From Pinus tabuliformis (lineage: Eukaryota > Streptophyta > Pinopsida > Pinales > Pinaceae): DNA of 64,000 nucleotides. Made by a program: the position numbers and the translations under genes. The notes beneath the pieces are model-generated. The model did not search any database. It was not told the origin of the DNA and saw nothing but the letters and a program-made list of their open reading frames with translations. This document shows positions 20,348 through 33,269 of this stretch, one piece after another. The stretch covers positions 832,326,071 through 832,390,070 of the forward strand of contig CM062816.1 of NCBI GenBank assembly GCA_031772625.1, written 5' to 3'. The first letter of the stretch is position 1. Each line of letters starts with the position of its first letter.

Positions 20348-21314
20348 TGCACTCACTAAAGATGAGAAAGCTTCCAGGGATGATGATTAATTTATACCTA
20401 TCTAAGGCCTACAACTGGCTAAGTTGGGCCTATCTAAATCGCATCCTAAAAGCCTATGGTTTCGATCAAAGATGGATAAATTAGATACATGTCATGATTT
20501 CCTCCCCTGTTATATCTATCTTGTTGAATGGGTCTCCCACCCCCACCTTCAACCCAACTCGTGGCTTAAGACAAGGAGACCCAATATCTCCTTTTCTCTT
20601 TATTCTCACAGCGGAAGGGCTGGGTCGTTTGATCAAAAATGAAGTCATGGAATCTAGGCTTCGGGGCTTGAGGATCTAGGGCAATGACTTGGCCATTACT
20701 CACCAACAATTCGTGGACAAAATCATGCTCTTTTGTCAGGTATCCCTACGAGAAGCGTGTCAAATAAAAGAAGTCTTGCTCACCTTCATGGAGGCCTCGG
20801 GGACAAGGATAAATAATGATAAATCATGTCTTTTCTTTTTTAACACACAGGGGAATGTTCGAACCTACCTAGCCAGGATCCTGGGGTTTGGCATTGGTAC
20901 CCTACCGTGTAAATATCTAGGAATGCCCCTATTCCAAAACTCCTTGAAGACCCCTTGCTGGAAATCAATTCTTCAAAAGCTTCAGGGAAAGCTAAGTAGT
21001 TGGGCCTTCAAATTCCTTAACTTAGCAATTAGGACAATCCTTCTCAAAGCTGTGCTTTAGTCTATCCCCATTTATCAACTATCTAGTATGGGTGGCCCAA
21101 GAGGGGCTTGCTCCAAAATGGTCGACATTTTTAAAAAATTCCTTTGGAGTGGTGCACAACAAGTAATAAAATGGGCATTGGTATCTTGTTTGGGCCTGGT
21201 GAAAAAGAAAATGGAAGGAGAGATAGGCCTTAGAGACCCCTACACTCCGAACCAAGTTATGGGAGAAAAATTATGGTGGAGATGGATAGGCGGAGGGATG
21301 GATCTTTGGAAACA
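20348..21314 (+). pseudogene. Truncated LINE RT, cut by the duplication junction
   Basis: 5'-truncated L1-type reverse transcriptase. Visible are LSKAYNWLSWAYLNRILKAYGF (motif A region), then GLRQGDPISPFLFILTAEGL (motif B), FVDK in place of FADD (motif C), CKYLGMPLF, and an IGLRDPYTPNQVMGEKLWWRW stretch. In-frame TAG codons replace Trp at two places. The reading stops at the tandem junction; the complete counterpart is 40028-44057. Confidence 0.85.
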
Positions 21315-21319
21315 AATAT

Positions 21320-22740
21320 AATAAATAATAAATCAATTTATATAATTCAAAAATTAATAAATAATTAATCATAAATACTATAAAATATTTTTTTATTAAT
21401 AAAATTTAAATGAATTAAATAATATAAGATAATATTGTTAATAAAATTAAATCAATTAAACTAATCTTAATTCAAGATAATATTGTACTTAGTGAAGAGA
21501 ATGTTGAAAATATAATGAAAGCTTTTTGGTCTTTGATGATGAATGGAGTTACCATCCTAAACATTAGACGGATCACAAATATTACAAAGTTCTTTTTAGA
21601 AATATCCAACAACAATATAAATAATTGTGGAAGTGTCCAACCACTTATTATATAATAAAAGTTTATTAGAAAAATGAAAATATATAGAAGCTTATTTTTA
21701 ATATGATGAGAAATTTAAAAGCAAATTGGAAATATTTTCTAAAATTTGACCCTGCAATCTTTCTCTTATAAGAAATAATATAAAAATTATAATTTTTATT
21801 AGTATAAAATTTTTTAATATAATATATATTAAATTAATTTATATAATTTAAAAAATAATAATAATAATTTAATAGTTAAAGAATATAAAATATTTTTGGT
21901 CAATATATGTTAATTCAACTTAATATTATGTGGGCATATAAACCAGGAAAAATCAGCAGAATGGGTAACACGCTACAACGAGGAGTTAGTCATCGTCATG
22001 GTCGACGGATAAAGATAATGAAAACCAAGTTTTTTGTATCATTATTCCTAATGAGTTTGTGAAACTATCAAGAAGAGAAAAGTTGATATAATTTGACCAC
22101 TATTAAATTTCAATGTTACCATCTTATCATAAATTACAAGCCAGGTTCTAATATAAGCAATAATAATTAATCTTATCATAAATTACAAGGCAGGTTCTAA
22201 TATAAGCAATAATAATTATAGATAAATGTTAATAATTTTTTTATAATAAATAAAAAAATAATCTCTAAAGTTTTATTTTGTAAAATTAAAAATTATTTAT
22301 TCTATTTGACCAAAGTAATAGGTAGTCAACATATTACCAAATTTATAATCCCTCCACACATAATAATGCACAGTCTATGAATAGGTGGTATGTACTATTT
22401 GCATTAAATAATGTACAACATATGAATAGGTGGCATTTTTAAATTTTTTTGTTTTTTTAAATTATATATTTAAACTCACAATTCCAATTATAACTACATA
22501 AAAATTGTCATTTCAATGTATCTAACTAGTAGAAAATTAGAAATAATGAATTTCATAAAATACAAAATATATTTTTACTTTAAAAAAATAGAATTAATAT
22601 GATTATTTTTGAAAACTTTTAAAAAATTTATTACAAAACAGAGAATTATTAAAAGTCATATTAGTTTGACTAGCAACCAATTACAATATAACTCCCTTGG
22701 ACATGTATAATAATAATACCTTGTCTATTAACTCTATATA
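21320..22740. repeat. AT-rich LTR remnant left of element A, unit 2
   Basis: Copy of 1610-3030, including the 49-bp tandem repeat at 22121-22218. No genes. Confidence 0.6.
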
Positions 22741-24258
22741 TGATCAGGTGCTCATGTCCTAAGTGTCGTAAATGTTCAAAATGTAAAGTGCTTAGAACTG
22801 GTTCAAAGTTGAATGACTAGAAAGTGCTCGTTTTCCCGATTCTGGCACCGCAAATGGTTCGAAAAACGGTCGACGTATGAGGAAGTTATGGCAAAAAGAA
22901 GAATTTGTCCATAACATTAGAAATTTTAATTTTTCAAAAAAAAATTAAAAAAGGAATATTCCGCCTGGCACGAAATCCGAGGCAACCACCAAACATTAAA
23001 TGTAACTGCAGTTAAGTTGGCGGAATTTTGGCAGGAGCCCCTAATTTGGCGGACCCGCCATAATTGGCGGAGCTAACTGGAGTTAACTAAAGTTAGCTGG
23101 AGTTTTTCTAGGGGAAAACTGGAGAAACTTTAAATGGCCATAACTTTGGCTAGGAAAGTCGGTTTTTGAAGAATTTTTTTTTTTGGTCTCTTCAACCTTC
23201 TGAAGCCATTGGCACAGGTTTCACAGCCATCTGAGGTCATTTGCAGGTGTTTTTGCTTCGTGGAAGTTCCAGGAGCCACCAGGGCCAAATCAATTTGGGA
23301 GCTGCATTGGGAATTATGCAGCCAGTGAATGTGGAACGAAGGTCATTCCTGAAGTTTTCCAGCCTTCTGAATCCATTTCTGCAGCTCGTTTTTCCTTTTG
23401 AGGCATTCTTCTCACTGTTTAGCTTCAGGGAAGCTTTTAGGGCCACCAGGGCCATTTCAGTGCAGGAGCTGTTTGGGGGCTTTGTTCATCCGTTTTTGGT
23501 GATTCAAAAGCCTATGTCTGCTATTTTTGACCTTCTGAGTCTAATGGCAGAGGTTTTAGAACCAATTGAGGTCATCTTCACCTCGAAATTCTCCATGCAA
23601 GTTTAAAGGGCCACTAGAGCCAATTGAGGAAAGTACTGTATCAGGTACAAAATTCACTGTTTAGTGTTTGGGAAAAAGCATGTCTGGCTAATTCCTATCT
23701 TCTGATTCTATATTTACAGTTAGATCTGTCCTTTGAGACACCCATATTCTTGTATTAGCCTTTGTAGCAATTTTAATACAAGAGGACAAGCCTAGTTGGA
23801 GAGGACTGGTCCAGCAGATGTAGCCCAGGAGGGGGTGAACTGCTTTATCATTTTGATGTCTTTATTTGCTGAAGATGAGATGCTAAACCAAACTGATATA
23901 AAGTATTAAACAACAAATAAATATAACTTGCATACACACATAATCACTTATTCAGCTACAGAAAGTTACTTGTCTTATTCCGCAAGACCTTAACCTTCAA
24001 GTATGTATATGTCAGAGACTTCTAAGTGTTTACTTTGTTATTTCTTTAGGCAGAGCCTGTAGAGGGCCAGGTAGCCTCTGGAACTCATCCTCTTTTTAGA
24101 GGTGACATGTCCGGTGAATGCCCCTACAGTCTATCTCTGTATAAGAAATAAGAAGTTTATACATTTTTAGAGGTCATTTGGAGTGTCTAGCTTACAGTTG
24201 AAATTATTGGAAATGAATACCTTGCACCCTTAAACAAGTACATTTCATTTTTAGATCA
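22741..24258 (+). repeat. 5' LTR of element A, unit 2
   Basis: Near-identical to 3031-4548. The notable change is gcccctaattt in place of gcgccaaattt near 23037. Confidence 0.9.
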
Positions 24259-24397
24259 GATGGTATCAGAGCACTAGGTTTTCTTGACTGACATCACTAG
24301 CTTGATTGTGTAGCTTGAAAGGTGTCTTAAGCAGTGTTGAAGATTGACTGCTTCATTATTCTGCAAACTACTTGTTGTTTGAGTTGCTGAAGCTCTT

Positions 24398-25663
24398 TTG
24401 TTCATTTCTATAATGACAATTTCCATAAGTGAGTTCTCAAAATCGTCCTCCTTCACAAGATTCTTTGATGAAGGCTTGAAGCAAGAATTTTTCATCATGA
24501 TGAATATGGTGAGAGAAATGTATGAGGATGAAAGAAAGAGCTCTAGACTTCAAGAGCAGTTGAATTCCATGAGGGAAGAGAATCAGTTGCTTTCTAACCA
24601 ATTGCAGGAAATGGAAGGCCAACTTCATATTGCAAACATGAAGCTGGAAAGGATGCATGAGTTAGAGACACAACTCCTTGTTGCCAAAGAAGCCTTAGCC
24701 AAGTATCAGCTTGAAGAAGAGGTAAACAATTCTAGTTTGTCTGCAAATTCTGATAAGAATGTTTATGTTGGTTCTTTTGAGAAACATACCAGAGGCATAG
24801 GGTCCAAGTTGATGTCCAAAATGGGATATGAAGGAAAAGGATTGGGCAAATATGCACAGGGTATAGTTGAGCCAATAATGGTTGAGGTAAGGCCTAAGAA
24901 TTTGGGTCTTGGTTATGGACAATCTTATGGAGAATGTTCCAAAGCAGCCATGAAGGTAATGGAAACAGTTCCTAGAAGGAGTTTCATTTCAGGTTCTCTA
25001 TCTCAAGGTTGTAAAGGTTGTATTCTTGGGGAATGCAATAGTTTGAAACATGCTTTGCAGGAAGAAGGTGTGCATAAGCATGCACTTGAACAAGGAAGTG
25101 GTAAAAGCTCTAAAACCATTGAAGGGATTGATGGTGTTCCAAAAGGAGCTTCTTCTTCATTTGATTCATCTCCTCATGAAGGTAATGAAGGTGAAAGGGA
25201 AAGGTATAAATCTGATTTCAATCATATTTCCGTTGATCATGTAAAGCATGGAAAATTTCCACACAAGCATTGGAAAAGAATTGCATGTTCTTTTTGTGGT
25301 TTGGTTAACCATAATGTTTCTAGATGTTGGAAAAGAATGGCAACCTACAGGAAACTTTTGAAGGAAAGGAGGCAAGAAGCCAAAGTTCCATTGAACAATG
25401 CAAATCATGCTATCAAGAAGGTGAACATGTGTTGCACTTATTGCCATAAGCAAGGACATACTGCTGAAAGGTGTTGGACTCTGAATCCAACAATGCTTCC
25501 ACGAAAATTGAAGAAATGGGAGAAAGAGTATGGCAAGAATGGGAAGGAAGTTTCCATCATTGATATGTGTCAGGATGATACACATGTTGATATCGATGTG
25601 CAGTTAAAGGAAGCGCCTTTGAAATGGATTGGTAAGAAATGGTTAGAATTCTTATCCAATTGA
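24398..25663 (+). CDS. Coiled-coil / G-patch / double zinc-knuckle protein, unit 2 copy
   Basis: A 421-codon frame, intact, with the same domain order as at 4688-5953. Two residue differences are seen: Glu315 to Ala, just after the first zinc knuckle, and Val406 to Ala near the C-terminus. The G-patch and all zinc ligands are unchanged. Confidence 0.85.
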   Translation: MFISIMTISISEFSKSSSFTRFFDEGLKQEFFIMMNMVREMYEDERKSSRLQEQLNSMREENQLLSNQLQEMEGQLHIANMKLERMHELETQLLVAKEALAKYQLEEEVNNSSLSANSDKNVYVGSFEKHTRGIGSKLMSKMGYEGKGLGKYAQGIVEPIMVEVRPKNLGLGYGQSYGECSKAAMKVMETVPRRSFISGSLSQGCKGCILGECNSLKHALQEEGVHKHALEQGSGKSSKTIEGIDGVPKGASSSFDSSPHEGNEGERERYKSDFNHISVDHVKHGKFPHKHWKRIACSFCGLVNHNVSRCWKRMATYRKLLKERRQEAKVPLNNANHAIKKVNMCCTYCHKQGHTAERCWTLNPTMLPRKLKKWEKEYGKNGKEVSIIDMCQDDTHVDIDVQLKEAPLKWIGKKWLEFLSN

Positions 25664-26061
25664 AGTTGCATGTCTTTTGATTGAATGCATTTCTTTGTTA
25701 AGGGAATGCAAGTTGCAGGATGGAAAAGCTGAGTATGAGACTCACTCTATTGCAGCGAAAGTTATATTCATTTCAGCTTTGAAAGTACATGTACATGTGA
25801 TCGAGGATCTTGTACTTATGATTGTACTTAAGGAAAAATTGAAGGATAAACTGCATGCATGAGAATGATATGCATGAGCACAGGGATCATGATGATTTCC
25901 TTGTATTTTAAACATGTATGTGTGATTAACTTGAAGGGTTGATTACTTTATTTTTAACCATGCATGTAATGTAATATTGACTTGGAAAAAGTTAATTTGA
26001 TCTCCAAGATTGTAAAGAGGAGAAATGATGAGGTGTTTCATCTTTGTAAAAGCCTTCTCAT

Positions 26062-26373
26062 TTGGGAGGCAGCTCTTCTTTTGGAGCGGAGGTGCCATGG
26101 ATGGGCATCGTGACAGCTGGCAAGCCCAGATATTCAGGGGAATATTTCAGCTCATATATCAGCAAGTTTCATTGCTGGTTTCTGCAAACTTTCAGTTTGT
26201 CTGGCGAACAAGCTTGGTCGGGATTCGACGAGTACTTGGTTTATGCAGCAACATTCGCCATGACGACAGTTGATAAGGCAGGACATTTTGGCATCAGTAT
26301 GCTCTTTTGGCTGAATGGAAGAGGATATTTCTGTTCCTCAAGTGCTGTACAGTTCAGTTCAGAGATTCAGTGA
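26062..26373 (+). CDS. Small ORF before the 3' LTR, unit 2 copy (doubtful)
   Basis: Identical 103-codon frame to 6352-6663. No domain is recognised. Confidence 0.22.
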   Translation: MGGSSSFGAEVPWMGIVTAGKPRYSGEYFSSYISKFHCWFLQTFSLSGEQAWSGFDEYLVYAATFAMTTVDKAGHFGISMLFWLNGRGYFCSSSAVQFSSEIQ

Positions 26374-26410
26374 GCTTTTGGGGACCAAAAGCCTTCTCAT
26401 TTGGGAGGTG

Positions 26411-27932
26411 TGATCAGGTGCTCATGTCCTAAGTGTCGTAAAATGCTCAAAATTTAAAGTTCTTAGAACTAGTTCAAAGTTGAATGACTGGAAAGTGCTC
26501 GTCTTCCCGATTCCGGCGCCGCAAACGGTTCGAAAAACGGTCGCCGTATGAGGAAGTTATGGCAAAAAGAAGAATTTGTCCATAACATTAGAAATTTTAA
26601 TTTTTCAAAAAAAAAAATTTAAAAAAGGAATATTCCGCCTGGCACGAAATCCGAGGCAACCACCAAAAATTAAATGTAACTGCAGTTAATTTGGCGGAAT
26701 TTTGGCAGGAGCGCCAAATTTGGCGGACCCGCCATAATTGGCGGAGCTAACTAGAGTTAACTAAAGTTAGCTGGAGTTTTTCTAGGGGAAAACTGGAGAA
26801 ACTTTAAACGGCCATAACTTTGGCTAGGAAAGTCGGTTTTGGACGAATTTTTTTTTTGGGTCTCTTCAACCTTCTGAAGCCATTAGCACAGGTTTCACAG
26901 CCATCTGAGGTCATTTGCAGGTGTTTTTGCTTCGTGGAAGTTCCAGGAGCCACCAGGGCCAAATCAGTTTGGGAGCTGCATTGGGAATTGTGCAGCCAGT
27001 GAATGTGGAACGAAGGTCATTCCTAAAGTTTTCCAGCCTTCTGAATCCATTTCCGCAGCTCATTTTTCCTTTTGAGGCATTCTTCTCACTGTTTAGCTTC
27101 AGGGAAGCTTTTAGGGCCACCAGGGCCATTTCAGTGCAGGAGCTGTTTGGGGGCTCTGTTCATCCGTTTTTGGTGATTCAAAAGCCTATGTATGCTATTT
27201 TCAACCTTCTGAGTCTAATGGCAGATGTTTCAGAACCAATTGATGTCATTTTCACCTCGAAATTCTCCATGCAAGTTTAAAGGGCCACTAGAGCCAATTG
27301 GGGAAAGTACTGTATCAGGTACAAAATTCACTGTTTAGTGTTTGGGAAAAAGCATGTTTGGCTAATTCCTATCTTCTGATTTTATATTTACAGTCAGATC
27401 TGTCCTTTGAGACACCCATATTCTTGTATTAGCCTTTGTAGCAATTTTAATACAAGAGGACAAGCCTAGTTGGAGAGGCTTGGTCCAACAGATGTCGCCC
27501 AGGAGGGGGTGAACTGCATTATCATTTTGATGTCTTTATTTGCTGAAGATGAGATGCTAAACCAAACTGATATAAAGTATTAAACAGCAAATAAATATAA
27601 CTTGCATACACACATAATCACTTATTCAGCTACAGAAAGTTACTTGTCTTATTCCGCAAGACCTTAACCTTCAAGTATGTGTATGTCAGAGACTTCTAAG
27701 TGTTTACTTTGTTATTTCTTTAGGCAGAGCCTGTAGAGGGCCAGGTAGCCTCTGGAACTCATCCTCTTTTTAGAGGTGACATGTCCGGTGAATGCCCCTA
27801 CAGTCTATCTCTGTATAAGAAATAAGAAGTTTATACATTTTTAGAGGTCATTTGGAGTGTCTAGCTCACAGTTGAAATTATTGGAAATGGATACCTTGCA
27901 CCCTTAAACAAGTACATTCCATTTTTAGATCA
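26411..27932 (+). repeat. 3' LTR of element A, unit 2
   Basis: Near-identical to 6701-8222, followed by the target duplicate atata. Confidence 0.9.
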
Positions 27933-28969
27933 ATATATATTACTATATTAATAATAAATAATTATTCCTAATTTTACAGTGATATTCTTTTTAATGTTAA
28001 TCCAAAGAAAATGTTAATATTGATCTAATATATACATAACATCAATCTAAATTAAAATATTCTAATTTATTATATTTAAATTAATTTAATGTTTCATAAA
28101 TTATATTATGCGTTGATATCAATATAAAAATCTAGTTCTAATACTAAAAGGTTTCTAATATACTATTCTACACCTAAAATGTTATTACCTTTTACTACAA
28201 TATTAAATTAGATTAATGCAAAACTAACTCTACAATCAATGTCAAATTACATTATTATTAAATAATTAAAGACACAAATTAATGTACAACAATATACAAT
28301 TCATTTCTTATTGTTTAAATCTTTAATAATTTAAAAAAGGTTTTAAGATCAAACAATTAAGAAACTTGCCTCTAAAAAGAGGACTTTATGATAGGTGAAA
28401 ATGAAGATGTAAATAATGAGAGAATGAAAAGGGGATGCTTGAGAGAAGCTTTGACGAAATGAAATAGATCTTGTTCGTCAAAGATGTAATGATTGCAAAA
28501 ACACTTGGGAAGTTCAAGAGCTTTCAATAATCTCACCATCGCATAAATAGTTCTTGTTGGTAGTGAGTAGTAAAACAATTTATTCAAAAAAACCTGAAGG
28601 TGCGAGGAAACTGATGAGATTATAAGGCAGAAAGGAAGTAGTTCGATTTCCGTTGCTCATCAGATTTGATGCTATCATTTCATTCGAATAACAAATAGTT
28701 GTGATAAATAGAATTGACAAGAGGTTACAATAGTGCATCAATTGTCAATTCGAGAATGAAATATTGCATAACTTCGCCATTAAACACGTAAAAGTACAAA
28801 GTTTAAAAGCAAAAATAATAGGTCAATACGCACAAATCCCTGAAAGCATAATGGTTGTTGAATAATCAATCTACAAATGAAATCATCCGTGATAGCCCTA
28901 AATCATCCATCGGACAACATCAATTACACAACAGTTTGAATAAAAAGATTTCTTAAGATCATAATTATG
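27933..28969 (-). repeat. Long-LTR remnant right of element A, unit 2
   Basis: Copy of 8223-9258 with a few substitutions around 28160. No genes. Confidence 0.6.
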
Positions 28970-29308
28970 CTGAAAGGCATTTTCACTGCGGGGTTCGGAT
29001 CGACAAACATTGTTGACACCAACCAATCAGTGAGTCTTATTTTTGTCGTCCTCTCTCCAATCCATTTACAGCATGTGGAACAATCCCTGGAGCTACAAGA
29101 GTTTCCAGTTGAAGATCTCTTAGCGAAAAGGCTTTGATCCCCTCACATGTTTCCGATTGAACTGAGAGATTCAATTCCTTAGCGTAGCACGCCCGGGACA
29201 AAGGCATCCATGACGACACCCAACTAATGTTGGAGGTAAGAATCTAACTCGCAATCTCAACACAGTAGATATGTTGACAACTTCTATGCATCGCTGGATG
29301 TTTGATCT

Positions 29309-30871
29309 CAATTCGAAACCTACAATCGACTGCAAGCTAGAGCTGTGGCATTTCGTGAGCAGCCCCCCAATTCCCGAGATCATTTCTCTTGGTGCCCAGT
29401 GTGATGGAAAAAGTTCTCTGCTAGAAGCTCTACTGGGCTTCATATTCAATGTTAGAGAAGTCGAAATGGGAACACGAAGGTCGTTGATGCTGCAAAAGGT
29501 GCATGACCCTTCTATTGTAGAACCCCACTGTCGATTTCAGGATGAGGATTTTGATGACTATGAAGCTCCAATTGCATTGTCATCTACTTTTGTTGATTCC
29601 ATCAGAAGAAGAACAGAGGATCATTTGAAGAAAATCCACAGAAAATTTGAGATGCAATCTCTCTGAAGCCTATTGTGTTGCGAGTAGAGTATGCCTACTA
29701 TCCAAATTTGATAATCATTGATACCCTTGGATTCATTCTCAAGGAAAAGAAGGGTGAACCAGAAAGTACAAAGGATGATATTTTAGCTATGGTAAAGGCA
29801 TTAGCAGCACCCACCCACTGTTTTCTTTTATTCCTTCAACAAAGTAGTGTGGAGTGGTGCTCTTCACTTTGGTTGGACACAATTCGTGCAGTTGATCCTA
29901 CTTTGAGGCGTACAATTGTTGTTGTTTTTAAATTTGAACTTGCAATTGAGTGCACAAGAATTGAATACTCTTCTGATTATGAGAGAAGCACTGTTGTTGG
30001 GGTTGGAGGCTATATTGCTTTTCATGTTGCTTTGAGGCGGGCCTATGACCATTTCATCCAAAATTTGACAAAGAAATGCAAGGAGCTTGTGAGGCATCAT
30101 TTGGACTCGGTGACAAGTCCTTATTCTCAGGTTTATAGGCCATAATACAACATGGGAAATGTATTTTTTGGATTTGGAGCATCAACAACAGGATACAGGT
30201 TCAATCGTCTGCTCCAATGTTTATGGACCTTTCTGAAGATCTAGGATGTCCCCAAGAAGAGGGATTGGATGAGGGACATGAGAATGTTGCTCCGCCAAGG
30301 CACCTACAAGCAACACCAAACAGAGGGTCTGATTCAAGAGATCCACTTAGAGAAAGTCAAATGACTGTCCCTGAGACACCTTCGTCGGATCAACCAAGTA
30401 GTGAGATCGGTGCATCAAAGAAAAGGGAATATGGAATTTCCAGTGGGCGTATTGGAGCTGAATTGGGAGGGCAGAAGAGGTAAATGCCATTGGTGTCTAA
30501 TTATCGTGTAGGTCAAAACAAGGAGCCTAAACATTCCAACTCGAATGTGTTATTTGGGAACAACAACTCTTCATTAGCATACACTGAAGTTTGTTCTTTA
30601 GTTGCCCAACATTTTAGGAGTATCTGTGAAGCCCTCATAGAACATGTGTGCCATCCGCTTTAAACATTGGATTCCTGACTCCTTGTCGAGATAAATTAAT
30701 TGTGGCACTCAAAGTGGAGCTATTTACTTGACTGATGAAATGTTTATGGATATGCTTGTTGCACATGGTGCTATGGACCTTCTAAGGAATGAACCACAAG
30801 TCACGCAATAGCATCTAAAGACTTTGCAATCTTGCTTGAATGAATTTAGGAATCTTGCTCATGCACTTTGA
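29309..30871 (+). pseudogene. DRP5A-type retropseudogene, unit 2 copy
   Basis: Same broken structure as 9599-11160, including the internal deletion and the C-terminal LQSCLNEF...LAHAL. From about 29665 to 30560 it differs from unit 1 by roughly 2-2.5 percent, whereas flanking DNA is almost identical. At some sites this copy keeps the family residue (FLQQSSVEWC, DTIRAVD). At others unit 1 does (VMRAEYA, PNLTIID). Both have therefore mutated separately from a common ancestor. Confidence 0.85.
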
Positions 30872-32498
30872 GTTGGAAGGTTGTTGGAACTTGGGATTGA
30901 GAAAGGGAAGACACATTGTTCGAATAAACAGTAGGTGGAATTTTCCCAGAGTCACTAGCACTAGTTTTTTGTAATGATCTTACATTTTGAATGCTGACTC
31001 GAATTCTATGAAGGGTATAAAAGCAGTGTAAGGTTCTAGAGTGGTTTACGCCCAACATAGACATGTAGTTACATTTCAAAAGTTATGGATGCTGAAGTGA
31101 AGCAACCTTTGTTCACGGTAATACATGTTCTATGTAGTTTTGAATTTAATGGTTGACTCAATGGAGTCCAAACTCTCTGGTGGTTCTTTCCATGGATTTG
31201 ATATCTTCTTTTACATAATTTATAATGTGTTATTTTTCCTACCAACCTATCAATGTGGTGTATGTTCATGTGGTCGTAGTAGATTATCAAAATTATAATC
31301 TATCGGATACATGTATCATGTATGCTTTTCTGTGAAACGTATTTTACATAATTCAAATATAGTCAATATCATATTTGCAACAATGTTTGCCAATCTCCCA
31401 GAGGTAGCAAAGACTAGAGTAATATACCTCTTCCACCAATGAAGTCAAATCTGTCACAAGCAGCCTTATATCTCTAAGAGAAAAACTCTAGAGATCTCAC
31501 ATGAGTTTGATTGATTTTCCCTTTCCTATCAATGTTAACTTATGTTGATATTTAATAGCAATGTAATTTGCAATCAATCTTCTTTCATTTGTCTGCAAGT
31601 ATCGTAATCCTTTGAGGCTTGAGCAGTTGATCATGAGCTGAAATTTGATTTCCTAAAACTTGATTTTCTCTAATCCTAATACTTTATCTTACCATAGTAG
31701 TTGTGACTAGAGCTTGTAATATCTATATTTCTATGAAAGAGCATGTTAGTAGTGATGTGTCATTTTTAAAGTGACTTTAGACCATCTCATTCATAATTTA
31801 TGATGCGGATTCATCAAGGTTTTGATTCAAGATCAGGAAACCTTTAACAAAATACATCCGGAGATGTTGTTGTGCATGGCATTCATGTGAAGACACCGTA
31901 GTAGATTGCAATCTATTTTATTTAATACCTTTTGTTTTACCTTGTTTAAGGTTTGTTAACCTATAGAATAAACCTTTCTAGAGATAACTAATCACCATGG
32001 TGGGATTTAAACCATCTTATACATAATAAATTAAGCATCTCACATGTTCACAAGAGGCCAGTAGAGAGGTCTTAGTATGAGACATACATCTTATTATGAG
32101 ACAGAGCAAGACATCATCACAGACATCTTAGTATGAGACATACATCTTATTATGAGACTTTGCTACTGCTAGACCATGGCATTTGTTATGTTCATTTTTT
32201 GAGAAAAAAATGAAAGTTATCATGAGTCCATCTTCCTATTGTCCTTGTTTGGCTTTGGAATGTAGTTGATATGTTCTACACACTTACAATTATCTTCTTT
32301 ATGTGATTGTGTTAAATCGTATGCCTTATTGGCTCATTAGGCAGTCTTTCTATGATTCTTAAACATAGTGTTTTCTTAGAGGGTACCTTAAGGCTTAGAT
32401 TGGTCAACCTTGAAGCTTAACGGACATTTTATCTCTTTATATGTTCCATATGTTACTTGTTTCTTCAATCTTGTTTTGCTCATATTGTATTATGTATT
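30872..32498. other. No gene seen; unit 2 copy of 11161-12787
   Basis: Contains the 33-bp repeat pair (32070-32102 and 32126-32158). A 60-codon plus frame at 32410-32592, absent in unit 1, has no features. Confidence 0.4.
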
Positions 32499-32539
32499 TC
32501 AATCTGTCATTATTTGCATGAGTCTATTCCTGGAGATGG

Positions 32540-33269
32540 GAGCTTGCCTTAGCTCTTCCTCTGCAATGTGCATTGTCATGGGAGGATTTTGATGTGTTCC
32601 AATCATCCTCTTTCCTTGATGGCTTCGACAATGTCTTGGAATATTCTGATGCCTTTGAGCACTCCCCTTCAGTGTATCCCAAACCTGCAAATCAAGGTCT
32701 TTGTACAACCTCCAATGATTGAGTAATTCTTTGGCCATTAACACCAAGTCCTCCTCCTTTATACCCCATATTGGTAAGGAGTCTCATGCCAGTTCCTGAA
32801 ATGGGTACTTCCATGCTTCTAAGAGAACTAGTGTCATGTGAAGTTAAAATTGAAGAACAATCGACAATGTTTACCTCAACTTTCGATTCTAAAACAGGTG
32901 ATGATGGCTTTGCTAAGCTTTCATTACGATTCAACTTTTACAAGACCTCTTCCGTGGCTCGTAAATGAAATTGCAATCTTTGCTTCTCCTCTTTTTCTTC
33001 TCCTAAATTCTCCTCAATTCAACATTCTTTGCTTGAAGGCTCTCAGTGATCTCCTCATTTGAATGATGAGAAGATGATGAAGAAGAAGATTGTTCACTCA
33101 ACAGGGTAGATGGAACATCATCCTTTGCTCGTTCTTTCTCCCATTCATATCTTACCATCTTCTCCTCATAATTCACATACATTATGTCCACCATGTGTGC
33201 TATCCTGAGGAGGCCCTCGTAGAGATATTTGTTGTTCTCCATTTCCCTTCTTGTTGCATGTTCAATCAT
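32540..33269 (-). pseudogene. Decayed coiled-coil / G-patch gene (element B), unit 2 copy
   Basis: Same pieces and same disablements as 12829-13558. The N-terminal coil is at 33269-33003 and the G-patch piece at 32934-32692. Confidence 0.72.

Larger units (their letters stand above)
1605..21314 (+). repeat. Tandem duplication unit 1 (19.7 kb)
   Basis: The whole stretch is repeated in direct orientation at 21315-40998. Corresponding features lie 19710 bp apart at the left, 19711 bp in the middle, 19659 bp near 18 kb and 19679 bp at the right; small indels account for the changes. At the junction the LINE sequence breaks off at aatat (21315-21319) and continues with the sequence that follows aatat at 1605-1609. 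In unit 2 the LINE runs on past aatat at 40994-40998. This is the signature of a tandem duplication joined at 5 bp of microhomology. Confidence 0.95.
22741..27932 (+). mobile_element. Element A, unit 2 copy
   Basis: LTRs at 22741-24258 and 26411-27932, primer site at 24261-24272, purine-rich tract before 26411, and the same atata target duplicates. It differs from the unit 1 copy at only about a dozen sites that I noticed. In its left LTR the E2F-like palindrome is mutated; the right LTR keeps it. Confidence 0.92.
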